Shown piece by piece: positions 1 to 10,842 of a DNA stretch of 64,000 bases. The stretch comes from Siphonodentalium dalli (taxonomy: Eukaryota > Mollusca > Scaphopoda > Gadilida > Siphonodentaliidae). Both the position numbers and the translations under genes were made by a program. Location of the stretch: the NCBI GenBank assembly GCA_032622095.1, contig CP136069.1:14120450-14184449 (forward strand), given 5' to 3'. The notes under the pieces were generated by a model that was not told the DNA's origin, made no database searches, and saw only the letters and a list, made by a program, of their open reading frames with translations. Positions within the stretch are counted from its first letter, which is position 1. The number at the start of each line of letters is the position of its first letter.

Positions 1-116
1 ATATAAAGATGAATAAATACAAACATCACATTCCATGTGTTTTCTTTGTCAATGAGTAATTTATCCATTGCACGGGTGTGCATATACATGTAGTATGGAT
101 ATCTTTCGTATAGTCT

Positions 117-2071
117 TTACAGAATAATACGTTTTTTAGATAGCATTTCTCCCAATTTCTTCCCTCGGCGAAAGACGAGCGCTGGAGATTGCATTGAAGA
201 GTAGCTCTCATGAGTGGATTTTGAAACAATGTTCCAGTTATTTTTCAACACGTCTTGTATTCTTGATGCACCAGTATGGTATTGTGTGCAAAAGTACGAT
301 TTATTTGATGCAATGAGCCGGTGCTTCTTAGTTAGTTTAGCACGTCGGTCTTTAAATGTCAATGTCTGCAGGGCCGCCGATATTTCTTTCGGGCTATAGC
401 CTCTGTTTTTTAGCCTATGTTGAAACCCGGAACAACGGTTTATAAATTCCGTTTCAGTAGATGAGTTTCGTAGGTATCGAGTGAATTCTCCTATGAGAAA
501 TGATTTGAAACAGCTGGAAGGGTGGTTGGACTTCCTATGTAGATACTGGAATGATTCAGTCTTTTTTATGTGACATTTCATGTCAAGTATTCCAGTATTC
601 ATAAATGTCGGACCTTTATATATGTCAAGATCAAGGAAACTGACTTCATTTTCCTCAATTTCATATGTGAATTTTAATAGGTCATGGGCATGGTTTGCCA
701 TAGAGAAGAAGTCAAGCACCTCTTGGCGCGTACGTAGCATTCCAGATAAGAAAGCCATCATCTCTGTATCTAAAATTTAGTATGCATTTGTGTGAATGCT
801 CAAAGTTGTCCATAAGCGTTTTGATGTGCTTGTATATGGCCAAATCACAAATTTCAGGTGATGGTACAGCACCTTGTGGTGCGCCCACTATTTAAATTTA
901 ATTGTCGATAGCATTTTCCATTAAATGTAAATTCATTACATGTGAGTAATAATTCAGCTATTCTGACAAGTTCGTCAGTTGACGGTCTAGTGATATCATA
1001 CACCATGTCAGTTGTTGAGTTCAGGTAGAAGCGTAATGAATCTAATAATTCAGAGAATCTCAGATTTGTATAGAGAGAGCAGACATCATATGTCACAAGT
1101 AGTGCATCTTTAGGGATGACGGTTTTTTCAATCACTTCAATCAATTGCCGGGTATCACTTAGGTAGGTTTCTTGTAGGCGAACAATCGGCTTTAGGAAGT
1201 AGTCTAAAAATCGTCCGATCTTTTCAGTTGCGCTTTTGTATTGTGATATAATCGGCCTAACTGGAGGAACGAGTTTTTTACCGCTATCGTTAAAGGCGGG
1301 ATCTATATCATTAAGTATGTTCCCTAATTTGTGAATTTTAGGGAGTAGGTATAGATGTGGGGTAATAATCTCCTCACGTCTATTAAATAAATAGGCATAG
1401 GTGGAGTCGTCAATTGATCCACGTTCATGCATGCCATGTACTAGAGTAAGTACTTTGGAATGAGTAATTTTTGTATCAATTGATGATATTTCCTTGTAGT
1501 GTATCCCATCTTGGAGTTGGGTGAGCCCTTCAGTTATATAATCAGCAGTATTCAAAATAACTGTGGTGTTATTTTTATCTGCTTTCATTATAATCAGGTT
1601 GTCATTTCTTTTAAGACTTGTAATCGCCTGTCGTAGGCCTGGCGTAAGATTATCATGGAACGTTTGTTTGTAGTCACAGAGTTCCAATTTACATGCATAT
1701 AGGTAATCCTCAAGGCAGTTGCCTGCTAATGGTGGTACATATGCAGACGGTTTTTTAAAAGGGTGCTCTTTTTTCGTCCAATTGTCAGAGCTTTTGATCA
1801 CGTATTGGATCCTCATGTTTCGTTCGAAGGCCTTAAAGTCCTTCATTGTGGATTTAGTGGCTACCCGGGTGGCCGGAATAAAGTTCAATCCATAACCCAG
1901 TAAGTGAATTTGATCATCGCTCAGACGATGATCAGAAAGGTTTCTGATAAATGATTTTGCTTTGAGCAACTTAGTAGCTGTATTGCGATGGTGTGACCTT
2001 AAGGCCTTCATTTTTTCAATTTTGCGTACATTGCTTCTGTCGGCATGTTTGCGAATGAGTCTGCGACCCAT
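117..2071 (-). pseudogene. PLE reverse transcriptase, near full length, two frameshifts
   Basis: The first open segment (2071 to 854, 405 codons) starts at an ATG directly preceded by in-frame TGA. It shows PLE RT landmarks in order: NLS..LL..GLNF (about residues 44-64), IIMKADKNN (160-168), LYLLPKIHK (240-248), PPVRPIISQYKSATEKIG (269-286) and motif A TYDVCSLYTNL (327-337, catalytic Asp 329). Reading is lost after NGKCYRQ because of a 10-bp insertion near 889-898 that is absent from the copy at 4225-5113. The rest continues in another frame (761 to 117) after a second, 4-bp CGTA duplication near 731. The protein would prime and copy PLE RNA. No GIY-YIG endonuclease domain is visible at either end, so this looks like an endonuclease-lacking PLE. 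As it stands the copy cannot make full RT. Confidence 0.85.
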
Positions 2072-2251
2072 TTCTCAGTTTGTTTGAGAGCTTGTACAGA
2101 GCGACTGATCAGGGCGATAGTTATAACCCAATGACAGACGGTTCAGCCACACAGTAGCTTGTGTAAAGACTGCCACACTATTGCATGGTAGGCGTTGGTG
2201 GGTAGACAGGTCACGTGATATGATGTCCATATGTGTAGAAAGGGGGTGGGG

Positions 2252-2338
2252 CCGGTACATCTCAATAATATGGCAACACTCTGGTGGTTGTACTCCCCGG
2301 TACATCTCAATAATATGGCATCACTCTGGTGGTTGTAC
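2252..2338. repeat. Two-copy direct repeat, about 46 bp
   Basis: CCGGTACATCTCAATAATAT followed by a CTCTGGTGGTTGTAC block occurs twice head to tail. It lies in the 5' noncoding part of the PLE, between the RT start and the pseudo-LTR tail at 2724. The rest of 2075-2724 contains no convincing gene. Confidence 0.7.
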
Positions 2339-2769
2339 GTGAATATAATAAGGCTGTACATGTAGCTAGATAAATAGCTACCAGACAACTGCACTAAGAG
2401 TATAGTAGTTACTCTGTCCGTGGGTATTATATAAGTATCCATGTGCTTATGCCCATACATTAGTATATTTGTATATATGCTGAACAATACGAATTCATAA
2501 AATTGTTGCAATGAACAATATACAGTTGTAATATACGTACATATCGTATTGTATGTACGGCGTGTATAAATTACATGCACGCTAGTAAGATTGATAAGTT
2601 GTGAATATTTAATACATATAAACAAGTTATACTGTCAATGTGTAGTGGTGTCGGTCACCAAGTGCTACACATAGATTCATATATTGTTTATATATGCTAA
2701 ACAAATCAAATACATGTTTTTTATATATAATTGGATAAATACCAACATCCCATCCGATCTATGGACGGG

Positions 2770-2878
2770 GCATTCTATGTAGCACTCTACACTGCCTATT
2801 AGTGTTTCGACCTATTTTGTCAACCAATTTAGAAATTGATTAACCCGCAAGGTCTCATCAGGAGAGAGCGGAAGTGAG
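2770..2878 (-). ncRNA. Hammerhead ribozyme in PLE pseudo-LTR
   Basis: On the minus strand CTGATGA (2861-2855) is followed by stem II (GACCT...AGGTC, with an inner near-palindrome in the loop). Then come GAAAC, stem III (CACT, 7-nt loop, AGTG) and GTA, with predicted cleavage between 2788 and 2787. The stem I strands CTC and GAG flank the core. All invariant core bases (CUGANGA, GAAA, UH) and the A15.1-U16.1 pair are present. The type is I (stem I open). The motif lies in the pseudo-LTR upstream of the RT ORF and in the same orientation, as known for PLEs. Self-cleavage would generate RNA ends of tandem transcripts. Confidence 0.85.
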
Positions 2879-4224
2879 AATCCTCAAAGTAACTGAGGGC
2901 TCATCACATACATGTATGTGCGTATGTGTTAATGGTAGGTACAGACTGTCTGATGACAGCTGAGTTGAGCGATGGCCTTTGAGAAGGCTTCACATTTTGT
3001 TCAGAGTATACCATGCTTATTATAATAAGCGTGGGTAAATTGCGTCAATCTTTGTGAAATGGCAATAAGTCAGAAGCATCAGTTAGTGCAAGTTAATGCA
3101 GACTGAGGTTGCATGGTCAGTACTTAATATGTTGAGAATATTGGTTGTCAAAACAGCACGTGCCCGGGTACGCCCACCGTTCTTTGTGTAATACGGCAGT
3201 ATAGCAAACACGTAATTTCATAGGTTCGTTGGGTGTGATTGACACATCCACTTCAGAAACCTAATATACTGTGGAGTTTTTTCTGGATCTCGCCAAATCT
3301 TAGGTCAATCTAGTTTTTTGTCTTTTTATATTTGTATATAAGCAGTATTGTGCAAGTAAATGTAGATCAAATATGTAATGGACAATAAGCACACATTCTT
3401 GTTAGTAATTTTCAAGATATATATGATCGTACAGAGTCCCGCCAGTATATCATGACACAGTGTACGAGTTTAACGTATGCAACATGTAGCTACTATACGT
3501 AAAAGTGGCGTACATGTATCCAGCTATAGGAGAGTCATTAAGTTTGTTTCATATCCAACTTTCATGTCTGTGCATGTACATATATAGTTTGGATACACTT
3601 TTGATACGTTCTTCGGTACCGAATTAGTTGGTCAGTAAGAGAGTGCGTGTGTGATGTAGCATCTATATACATGTATCATGTATCTGGTATGTGCCTGTCC
3701 AGATATATCGGGATACTTTGGCGAGAACCATGTCTACGGAACTATATGAGATATATTTGCATGTATCTCATGCAAACATTCCCCATGGAGTCATGTAACA
3801 GTTGCGTAAGGTTGTGGTGGCATACAGTTAAAGCTGCGCCAGATTAGAGCTATCAAGTGTCAGATCACGGGTGTTCACACTTTCCTTTGATCAATTAGTG
3901 TAGATTGTTGTAATCTCATTAGCAGGTGTTGTAAGTGATACCAACATTAAATAGTTTGCTCTTCAACAGGCTGCGCGTCGTTAAAAGCCCATTTTTCAAA
4001 AGTCATGGCAGTCACATATCGTGCTCAAAGACATATTACGTTTAGTGTAACAGGAATTAAAATTTTAGCCCATCAGGGGGTCTTTCATTCCCGTCTAGGG
4101 GAGCTTTCATATAAAGATGAATAAATACAAACATCACGTTCCATGTGTTTTCTTTGTCAATGAGTAATTTATCCATTGCACGGGTGTGCATATACATGTA
4201 GTATGGATATCTTTCGTATAGTCT
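2879..4224 (-). mobile_element. PLE 3' noncoding and pseudo-LTR body
   Basis: No coding potential is seen; the 66-codon plus-strand frame at 3647 is not convincing. A diverged copy of this segment occurs on the opposite strand at about 8846-9470 (shared blocks include the CAACAGGCTG region and the ribozyme), which shows it belongs to the PLE and not to flanking DNA. The junction to the RT 3' end lies near 4225. Confidence 0.7.
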
Positions 4225-5113
4225 TTACAGAATAATACGTTTTTTAGATAGCATTTCTCCCAATTTCTTCCCTCGGCGAAAGACGAGCGCTGGAGATTGC
4301 ATTGAAGAGTAGCTCTCATGAGTGGATTTTGAAACAATGTTCCAGTTATTTTTCAACACGTCTTGTATTCTTGATGCACCAGTATGGTATTGTGTGCAAA
4401 AGTACGATTTATTTGATGCAATGAGCCGGTGCTTCTTAGTTAGTTTAGCACGTCGGTCTTTAAATGTCAATGTCTGCAGGGCCGCCGATATTTCTTTCGG
4501 GCTATAGCCTCTGTTTTTTAGCCTATGTTGAAACCCGGAACAACGGTTTATAAATTCCGTTTCAGTAGATGAGTTTCGTAGGTATCGAGTGAATTCTCCT
4601 ATGAGAAATGATTTGAAACAGCTGGAAGGGTGGTTGGACTTCCTATGTAGATACTGGAATGATTCAGTCTTTTTTATGTGACATTTCATGTCAAGTATTC
4701 CAGTATTCATAAATGTCGGACCTTTATATATGTCAAGATCAAGGAAACTGACTTCATTTTCCTCAATTTCATATGTGAATTTTAATAGGTCATGGGCATG
4801 GTTTGCCATAGAGAAGAAGTCAAGCACCTCTTGGCGCGTAGCATTCCAGATAAGAAAGCCATCATCTCTGTATCTAAAATTTAGTATGCATTTGTGTGAA
4901 TGCTCAAAGTTGTCCATAAGCGTTTTGATGTGCTTGTATATGGCCAAATCACAAATTTCAGGTGATGGTACAGCACCTTGTGGTGCGCCCACTATTTGTC
5001 GATAGCATTTTCCATTAAATGTAAATTCATTACATGTGAGTAATAATTCAGCTATTCTGACAAGTTCGTCAGTTGACGGTCTAGTGATATCATACACCAT
5101 GTCAGTTGTTGAG
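4225..5113 (-). CDS. PLE reverse transcriptase, 5'-truncated open copy
   Basis: This is the C-terminal part of a PLE RT with no internal stop (291 residues from the first Met; it probably has no start of its own). Motif B is VGAPQGAVPSPEICDLAI (residues 37-54), motif C RYRDD (76-80) has the catalytic Asp pair, and motif D SFLDLDIY is at 118-125. The thumb, with the PLE-typical FQYLHRKSNHPSSCF block, runs about 148-178. The frame ends after a basic tail (SKKRIIL). No GIY-YIG domain follows in any frame down to 4110. The copy is cut at 5113, directly joined to a PLE 3' tail (5115 on), which fits 5' truncation during insertion behind an older copy. It lacks motif A and the N-terminus, so it is a remnant even though open. 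Confidence 0.88.
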
Positions 5114-5114
5114 T

Positions 5115-5326
5115 TTTTATATAAAATTGGATAAATACCAACATCCCATCCGATCTATGGACGGGACATTCTATGTAGCACTCTACACTGCCTTTTAGTA
5201 TATATAAAAATATAAAAATAAAGACAAAATAGGTCGAAACACTAAAAGGCAGTGTAGAGTGCTACATAGAATGTCCCGTCCATAGATCGGATGGGATGTT
5301 GGTATTTATCCAATTTTATATAAAAA
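5115..5326. repeat. Inverted pair of PLE 3' tails
   Basis: The left arm 5115-5199 and right arm from 5241 to about 5326 are exact inverted copies of the PLE tail that begins in stem III of the hammerhead and ends in TTTATATAAAAA. The 41-nt AT-rich spacer holds part of the ribozyme (AGGTCGAAAC) only on the right side. The two tails point outward, so minus-strand and plus-strand PLE material meet head to head here. The palindrome could extrude as a cruciform. Confidence 0.85.
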
Positions 5327-5329
5327 CTG

Positions 5330-6540
5330 ATGCTCTTGTGGGTATAACCTGTGTATCTCCCATTCCGGTGGGGTGATCCATCTCTAGTCTGACTGTGGCG
5401 GCGTTCTGTGTAGCACCATTGCACACTGCCTGCCTATACACATTCGAAGATAGGGTGCCTATACTGACACCCATTCTTACTAAATGTGTATTACTTAACC
5501 ATTTAATCATGCTTACTACACGGTATGACAACATGGCAATCCCTGAATGTGGATTCTTGCCTATATATTGTATTATATTATAGTATAATATATTATCTAA
5601 ATATACAACTGTTTCCAATAGGAAACGTATATATATACTGACTTCCATTCTAACCGAATGCGTTCCACTCAACTATTTAATCATTCTTTCTACACAATAT
5701 GACACCCCTGAACATGGAGGCCTGTCTACATATCAGATGCGTAATATCTAAATATGCAACTGTTTTCCAATAGGAAACGTGTATATATAATGACTCTCAT
5801 TCTTAACGAATGTGTACTACTTAACTATTTAATCATGCTTTCTATGACGGTATGACACCATGACATCCATGAACATGGATGCCTGCCAACATATCAGATG
5901 CATAATATCTAAGTATGCAACTGTTTTCAAATAGGAAACGTGTGTATATATACTTACTCACATTCTAACTGAATGTGTACTACTTAACTATATAATCATG
6001 TTTTCTACACGCTATGCGACCAGGACATCCCTGAACTAGGATGCCTGTCTACATATTATGTGCATACTATATAGGTATGCAACTGTTTTCCTACATGCTA
6101 CGTGTATATATACTTACTCTCATTCAAACAGAATGTGTACTACTTAACTATTTAATCGTGCTCTATACACGATATTACACCATGACATCAATGAACGTGG
6201 ATGCCTGCCTATATACATAGTATATGTATACTATCTAAGTATGCAAGTGTTTCCAATAGGAAACGTGTATATATACTGACTTACATTCCAACCGAATGTG
6301 TTCTACTCTACTATGTAATCATGCTTTCTACACGGTGTGACACCATGACATCCCTTAATTTGGATGCTTGCCTACATATTAGATGTATAATATCTAAGTA
6401 TGCAACTGTTTTCCAATAGGAAACGTGTATATATACTGATTCTCATTCAAACTGAATGTGTACCACTTAACTACTTAATCATGCTATCTACACGATAGGA
6501 CACAATGACATCCCGTAATATGGATGCCTGCCTACATTTC
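5330..6540. repeat. About 160-bp satellite, roughly 7 copies
   Basis: The repeat unit contains TTCCAATAGGAAACGTGTAT, then TACTGACTCTCATTC, GAATGTGTACTACTTAACTA, CATGCTTTCTACACG and GACACCATGACATCC. Copies start near 5470, 5637, 5791, 5953, 6112, 6278 and 6438, a spacing of about 154-166 bp, with 10-20 percent divergence. Short frames inside it repeat with the unit and are not genes. The same family recurs at 7616, 8235, 9626, 18526 and 19145. Confidence 0.85.
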
Positions 6541-6546
6541 GAACTA

Positions 6547-7595
6547 GCAAGAAGTGTGCATTATATATACACAAAAGATAAACTAAATGAATAAATTCAT
6601 AGCAATTAGAAGATTGAAATCTTCCCATGATTACACACGATAAATAGTGTTAAAACCAATTGTACATGTTAATGTACTGAGACATTAGTGTCTCGAAGTA
6701 TAAACTCTTCATCCACAAACGTGAAAAATCACAAACTCAAGTGACCTGCTAAAATTGGTCTACTCTAGCTATCAAAATGGCAAACATATCCAACTAGCAA
6801 TGCGTGTGCTTTGTATTTAAACGAGGGCCCACTGATATTCAATTGAATTCATCCATTTATTTGGGAAATTCATTGGGTAACACGCTCAACTTATATGTAA
6901 GACACATATAGAGCCCACTAATATTATTTGATATTATGCTCTGTCTTGCTTGATTATTATATACACATGCGAGCCAACTGGAATGCACCATTATCTCAAT
7001 CCATATATACATGGAGAGCGGTGTGTTCTATGCTCTTACACGCTATTTTGGAATTAACATATACATGTAATACCAAATGCCATCAAATATGGCTTACTAT
7101 ACACAAATTTATCTGGAAATGTATATGATTGGTGTGTCAAAACATCGACACGTCATTAATCACCAACTCCTATAGAGTAGGGATACCAATTTCCTATCAT
7201 TAAAGTTACACAGGGCACAATGTCCACCACATGTTGATTCTGTCATGGAACAGTTTGAACTAGACTAAACCAATTCCTTCCAGACCACATGTGTTCTGGG
7301 TATATAGCATATAGGAAAACTTATATACTTCACACTCAACGTGTCGGCCCTAGTAAGCGCTGTTGTAAAGACAGGTCAAGCCATTCTAGGTTGCATATAA
7401 TATGCAAATACAGAAGAAATCTGCATCTAAAATGCAACAAATAGGCATAAACTATGCTGGTTTAAATTATGACTGTCACATTACTAACTCATTTGACTCA
7501 AAGTGCAAAACTTGGGCGTGACACGACCGACTGCTCTAATAATATAAGCAGCACGATGGAATCTATAAATTCCGGGCTCAGAATACTCATTAAAG
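6547..7595. other. Gene-free segment of the duplicated unit
   Basis: AT-rich DNA with no frame above about 70 codons and no recognisable motif. It repeats at 17457-18505. The TA at 6545-6546 just before it is the empty insertion site of the 6.6-kb element found in the second copy. Confidence 0.5.
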
Positions 7596-7835
7596 TGGTA
7601 TTCATCCAATTTTATATAAAAATCTCATTCTTACCTAATGTGAACCACTTAAATATTAAACATGCTTTCTACACGGTATGACACCATGACATCCCTGAAC
7701 ATGGATGCATGTCTACATATTAGATGTATGATATCTAAGTATACAACTCTTTTCCAATAGGAAACGTGTATATATATACTGACTCTCATTCTTACCGAAT
7801 GTGTACTAGTTAAGTATTTAATCACTCGATACCCA
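7596..7835 (+). repeat. PLE tail remnant followed by one satellite unit
   Basis: TTCATCCAATTTTATATAAA (the PLE 3' tail end) is joined directly to a copy of the 160-bp satellite (TCTCATTCTTACC to GTGTACTAG). It repeats at 18506-18745. Confidence 0.65.
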
Positions 7836-8232
7836 CGTAATTCATTTACTGAAACGGCATTTATGAACCGTTGTTCCGGGTTTCAACAAAAGCTTAAAAA
7901 ACAGGCTATTACCCGAAATAATTATCGGCGGCCCTGCAGACATTGACACTCAATGACCGACGTGCTAATTTAACCAAGAAGCACCTGCTCAATGCCACTG
8001 ATAAATCATATAAATTTGCACACAATACCATACTGGTGCATCATAATATAAGACGTGTTACAAAACAACTCGAACATTGTTTTAAACAAAATCACTCATG
8101 TGTGATACGAACAATGTCCTAACAATATGCACAAACGCGCAGTGAATAATTTACTCATTGAAAATGGAAACACATGGAAAGTCTCGTTCAACGATAGGAC
8201 GTGATGTTCGTAGTTATCCATCCTTACATTAA
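7836..8232 (+). pseudogene. Decayed PLE RT C-terminal fragment
   Basis: The plus strand shows diverged equivalents of the PLE thumb region: TGAACCGTTGTTCCGGGTTT (the CSGFQ region), ATTATCGGCGGCCCTGCAGA, GACCGACGTGCTAATTTAAC and CACAATACCATACTGGTGCA. These match blocks in the minus-strand copies at about 430-260 and 4540-4370. Stops and indels occur in every frame. It is a dead, older PLE in the opposite orientation, and it repeats at 18746-19142. Confidence 0.75.
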
Positions 8233-8445
8233 AAACTCCCCTACATGGGAACCACTTGACTATTTAATCATGCTTTCTACACGGTATGACACCATGACAT
8301 CCCTGAATTCGGATGCCTGCCTGCATATTAGATGTATAATATCTAAGTATGCAACTCTTTTCCAATAGGAAACGTGTATATATACTGACTCTCATTCTTA
8401 CCGAATGTGTACTACTTAAGTATTTAATCACTCGATACCGACGTA
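8233..8445. repeat. Single satellite unit between two PLE fragments
   Basis: One 160-bp family unit (CACTTGACTATTTAATCATG to TAAGTATTTAATCAC) separates two similar PLE fragments. This implies that a satellite-plus-PLE block was itself duplicated. It repeats at 19143-19355. Confidence 0.65.
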
Positions 8446-8845
8446 ACTCATTTACTGACACGGAATTTATGAACCGTTGTTCCGTGTTTCAACAAAAGCT
8501 ACAAAACAGGCTATAACCCGAAAGAATTATCGGCAGCCCTGCATACCTTGACACTCAATGACCGACGTGCTAATTTAACCAAGAAGCACCTGCTCAATGC
8601 CACTGATAAATGATATAATTTTGCACACAATACCATACTGGTGCATCATTATATAAGACATGAAAACAACTCGAACATTGTTTTTAAAAATTCACTCATG
8701 TGAGATACGAATAATGTCTTACTTCATGCACACACGCGCAGTGAATAATTTACTCATTGAAAATACATGGACAGTCTCGTTCAAAGATCGGACGTGATGT
8801 TCGTAGTTATCCATCCTTACATTAAAAACTCCCCTACATGGGAAT
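8446..8845 (+). pseudogene. Second decayed PLE RT C-terminal fragment
   Basis: Similar to the fragment at 7836-8232 but with its own substitutions and small deletions. It runs through the RT 3' end into the PLE 3' noncoding region (TTAAAAACTCCCCTACATGG, matching the minus-strand element near 4085-4105). No frame is open. It repeats at 19356-19755. Confidence 0.72.
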
Positions 8846-9624
8846 CAAACACCCGCTAAGGGACTAACTATTTAATTCTTGTACTTTACGATATGTGACT
8901 GCCAGAATCCTTGAAATATTGGCTTTTAACGACACACAGCCTGTTGAAACGTAGATTACTCAATACAGATATATCTTACAACACTTGCAAGAGATTACAA
9001 CAATCTGGTCTAAATGATCAAAAGGTAAGTGCAAACTGCCTTGATCTGATACTTGACAGGACTAATCTGGCACACATGTGAACCGAATGCTACCACGCTT
9101 TTACACAGTGGCCATGTCAATCGCACTTAACGAACCAATGAAATTACGTGTTTGCTATACTGCCGTATTACACAAAGAACGGGGGCTGACCATAGCACGT
9201 GTTATATTGACCAGCGATATTAGTAGTAAGTGCAGACCACACAACTTCGGGTCTGTGATAACTTACACATAATGTTGCTTCCGACTTATTGCTATTTCAC
9301 AACGAATGACACAATAACTCACGCCTATTATAATAGGCATGTTACTATGAACAACACGCGAAGCCTTGAAGGCCCTCGCTCAATTCAGCTGTCTTGAGAC
9401 AGTATGTATCTACCATGCACACATACCTATATGTGTTGATCCCTCAGTTACTTTGAGGAATCTTAATTCCGCTCTCTCCTGATGAGACCTTGCGGGTTCA
9501 CCAATTTCTAAATTGGTTGACAAAATAGGTCGAAACACTAAAAGGCAGTGTAGAGTGCTACATAGAATGTCCCGTCCATAGATCGGATGGGATGTTGGTA
9601 TTTATCCAATTTTATATAAAAACT
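8846..9624 (+). mobile_element. Plus-strand PLE pseudo-LTR and 3' tail
   Basis: Diverged reverse-complement copy of 2725-4090, including the CAGCCTGTTGAAAC block, the palindromic CCTATTATAATAGGC, the hammerhead ribozyme and the tail ending in TTTATATAAAAA. The satellite array starts directly after the tail. It repeats at 19756-20532, where a different sequence follows the tail. Confidence 0.75.
9462..9572 (+). ncRNA. Hammerhead ribozyme in plus-strand PLE
   Basis: The core reads CTGATGA (9479-9485). Stem II is GACCT (9486-9490) with AGGTC (9527-9531), containing an inner CCAATT/AATTGG hairpin (9501-9516). Then GAAA (9532-9535), stem III CACT/AGTG (9536-9539 with 9547-9550) and UA (9551-9552), with predicted cleavage after A9552. 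Stem I uses CTC (9476-9478) with GAG (9553-9555), possibly extended by ATTC/GAAT farther out. Every invariant position is kept although the neighbouring RT is decayed. Confidence 0.86.
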
Positions 9625-9625
9625 G

Positions 9626-10840
9626 ATGCTCTTGTGGGTATAACCTGTGTATCTCCCATTCCGGTGGGGTGATCCATCTCTAGTCTGACTGTGGCGGCGT
9701 TCTGTGTAGCACCATTGCACACTGCCTGCCTATACACATTCGAAGATAGGGTGCCTATACTGACACCCATTCTTACTAAATGTGTATTACTTAACCATTT
9801 AATCATGCTTACTACACGGTATGACAACATGGCAATCCCTGAATGTGGATTCTTGCCTATATATTGTATTATATTATAGTATAATATATTATCTAAATAT
9901 ACAACTGTTTCCAATAGGAAACGTATATATATACTGACTTCCATTCTAACCGAATGCGTTCCACTCAACTATTTAATCATTCTTTCTACACAATATGACA
10001 CCCCTGAACATGGAGGCCTGTCTACATATCAGATGCGTAATATCTAAATATGCAACTGTTTTCCAATAGGAAACGTGTATATATAATGACTCTCATTCTT
10101 AACGAATGTGTACTACTTAACTATTTAATCATGCTTTCTATGACGGTATGACACCATGACATCCATGAACATGGATGCCTGCCAACATATCAGATGCATA
10201 ATATCTAAGTATGCAACTGTTTTCAAATAGGAAACGTGTGTATATATACTTACTCACATTCTAACTGAATGTGTACTACTTAACTATATAATCATGTTTT
10301 CTACACGCTATGCGACCAGGACATCCCTGAACTAGGATGCCTGTCTACATATTATGTGCATACTATATAGGTATGCAACTGTTTTCCTACATGCTACGTG
10401 TATATATACTTACTCTCATTCAAACAGAATGTGTACTACTTAACTATTTAATCGTGCTCTATACACGATATTACACCATGACATCAATGAACGTGGATGC
10501 CTGCCTATATACATAGTATATGTATACTATCTAAGTATGCAAGTGTTTCCAATAGGAAACGTGTATATATACTGACTTACATTCCAACCGAATGTGTTCT
10601 ACTCTACTATGTAATCATGCTTTCTACACGGTGTGACACCATGACATCCCTTAATTTGGATGCTTGCCTACATATTAGATGTATAATATCTAAGTATGCA
10701 ACTGTTTTCCAATAGGAAACGTGTATATATACTGATTCTCATTCAAACTGAATGTGTACCACTTAACTACTTAATCATGCTATCTACACGATAGGACACA
10801 ATGACATCCCGTAATATGGATGCCTGCCTACATTTCGAAC
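9626..10840. repeat. About 160-bp satellite, second copy of the array
   Basis: Copy of 5330-6540 at offset 4,296. It ends at the TA target site of the 6.6-kb insertion. Confidence 0.85.
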
Positions 10841-10842
10841 TA

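Larger units (their letters stand above)
1..5114 (-). mobile_element. Penelope-like retroelement (PLE), tandem copies
   Basis: Read on the minus strand, the order is: 5'-truncated RT copy (5113 to 4225), 3' noncoding and pseudo-LTR-type sequence (4224 to 2725) with a hammerhead ribozyme, then a nearly full-length copy (ORF start 2071) whose 3' part repeats the first copy and runs off the window at position 1. Positions 1-900 and 4109-5010 are almost identical. Tandem copies in which a 5'-truncated unit precedes a complete one, and hammerhead motifs in the pseudo-LTR, are known features of PLEs. The element continues beyond the left edge. Confidence 0.88.

Noticed and set aside
2949-2975. CTGATGACAGCTGAG as another hammerhead core
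   Set aside because: No GAAA with matching stem II or III follows within a plausible distance.
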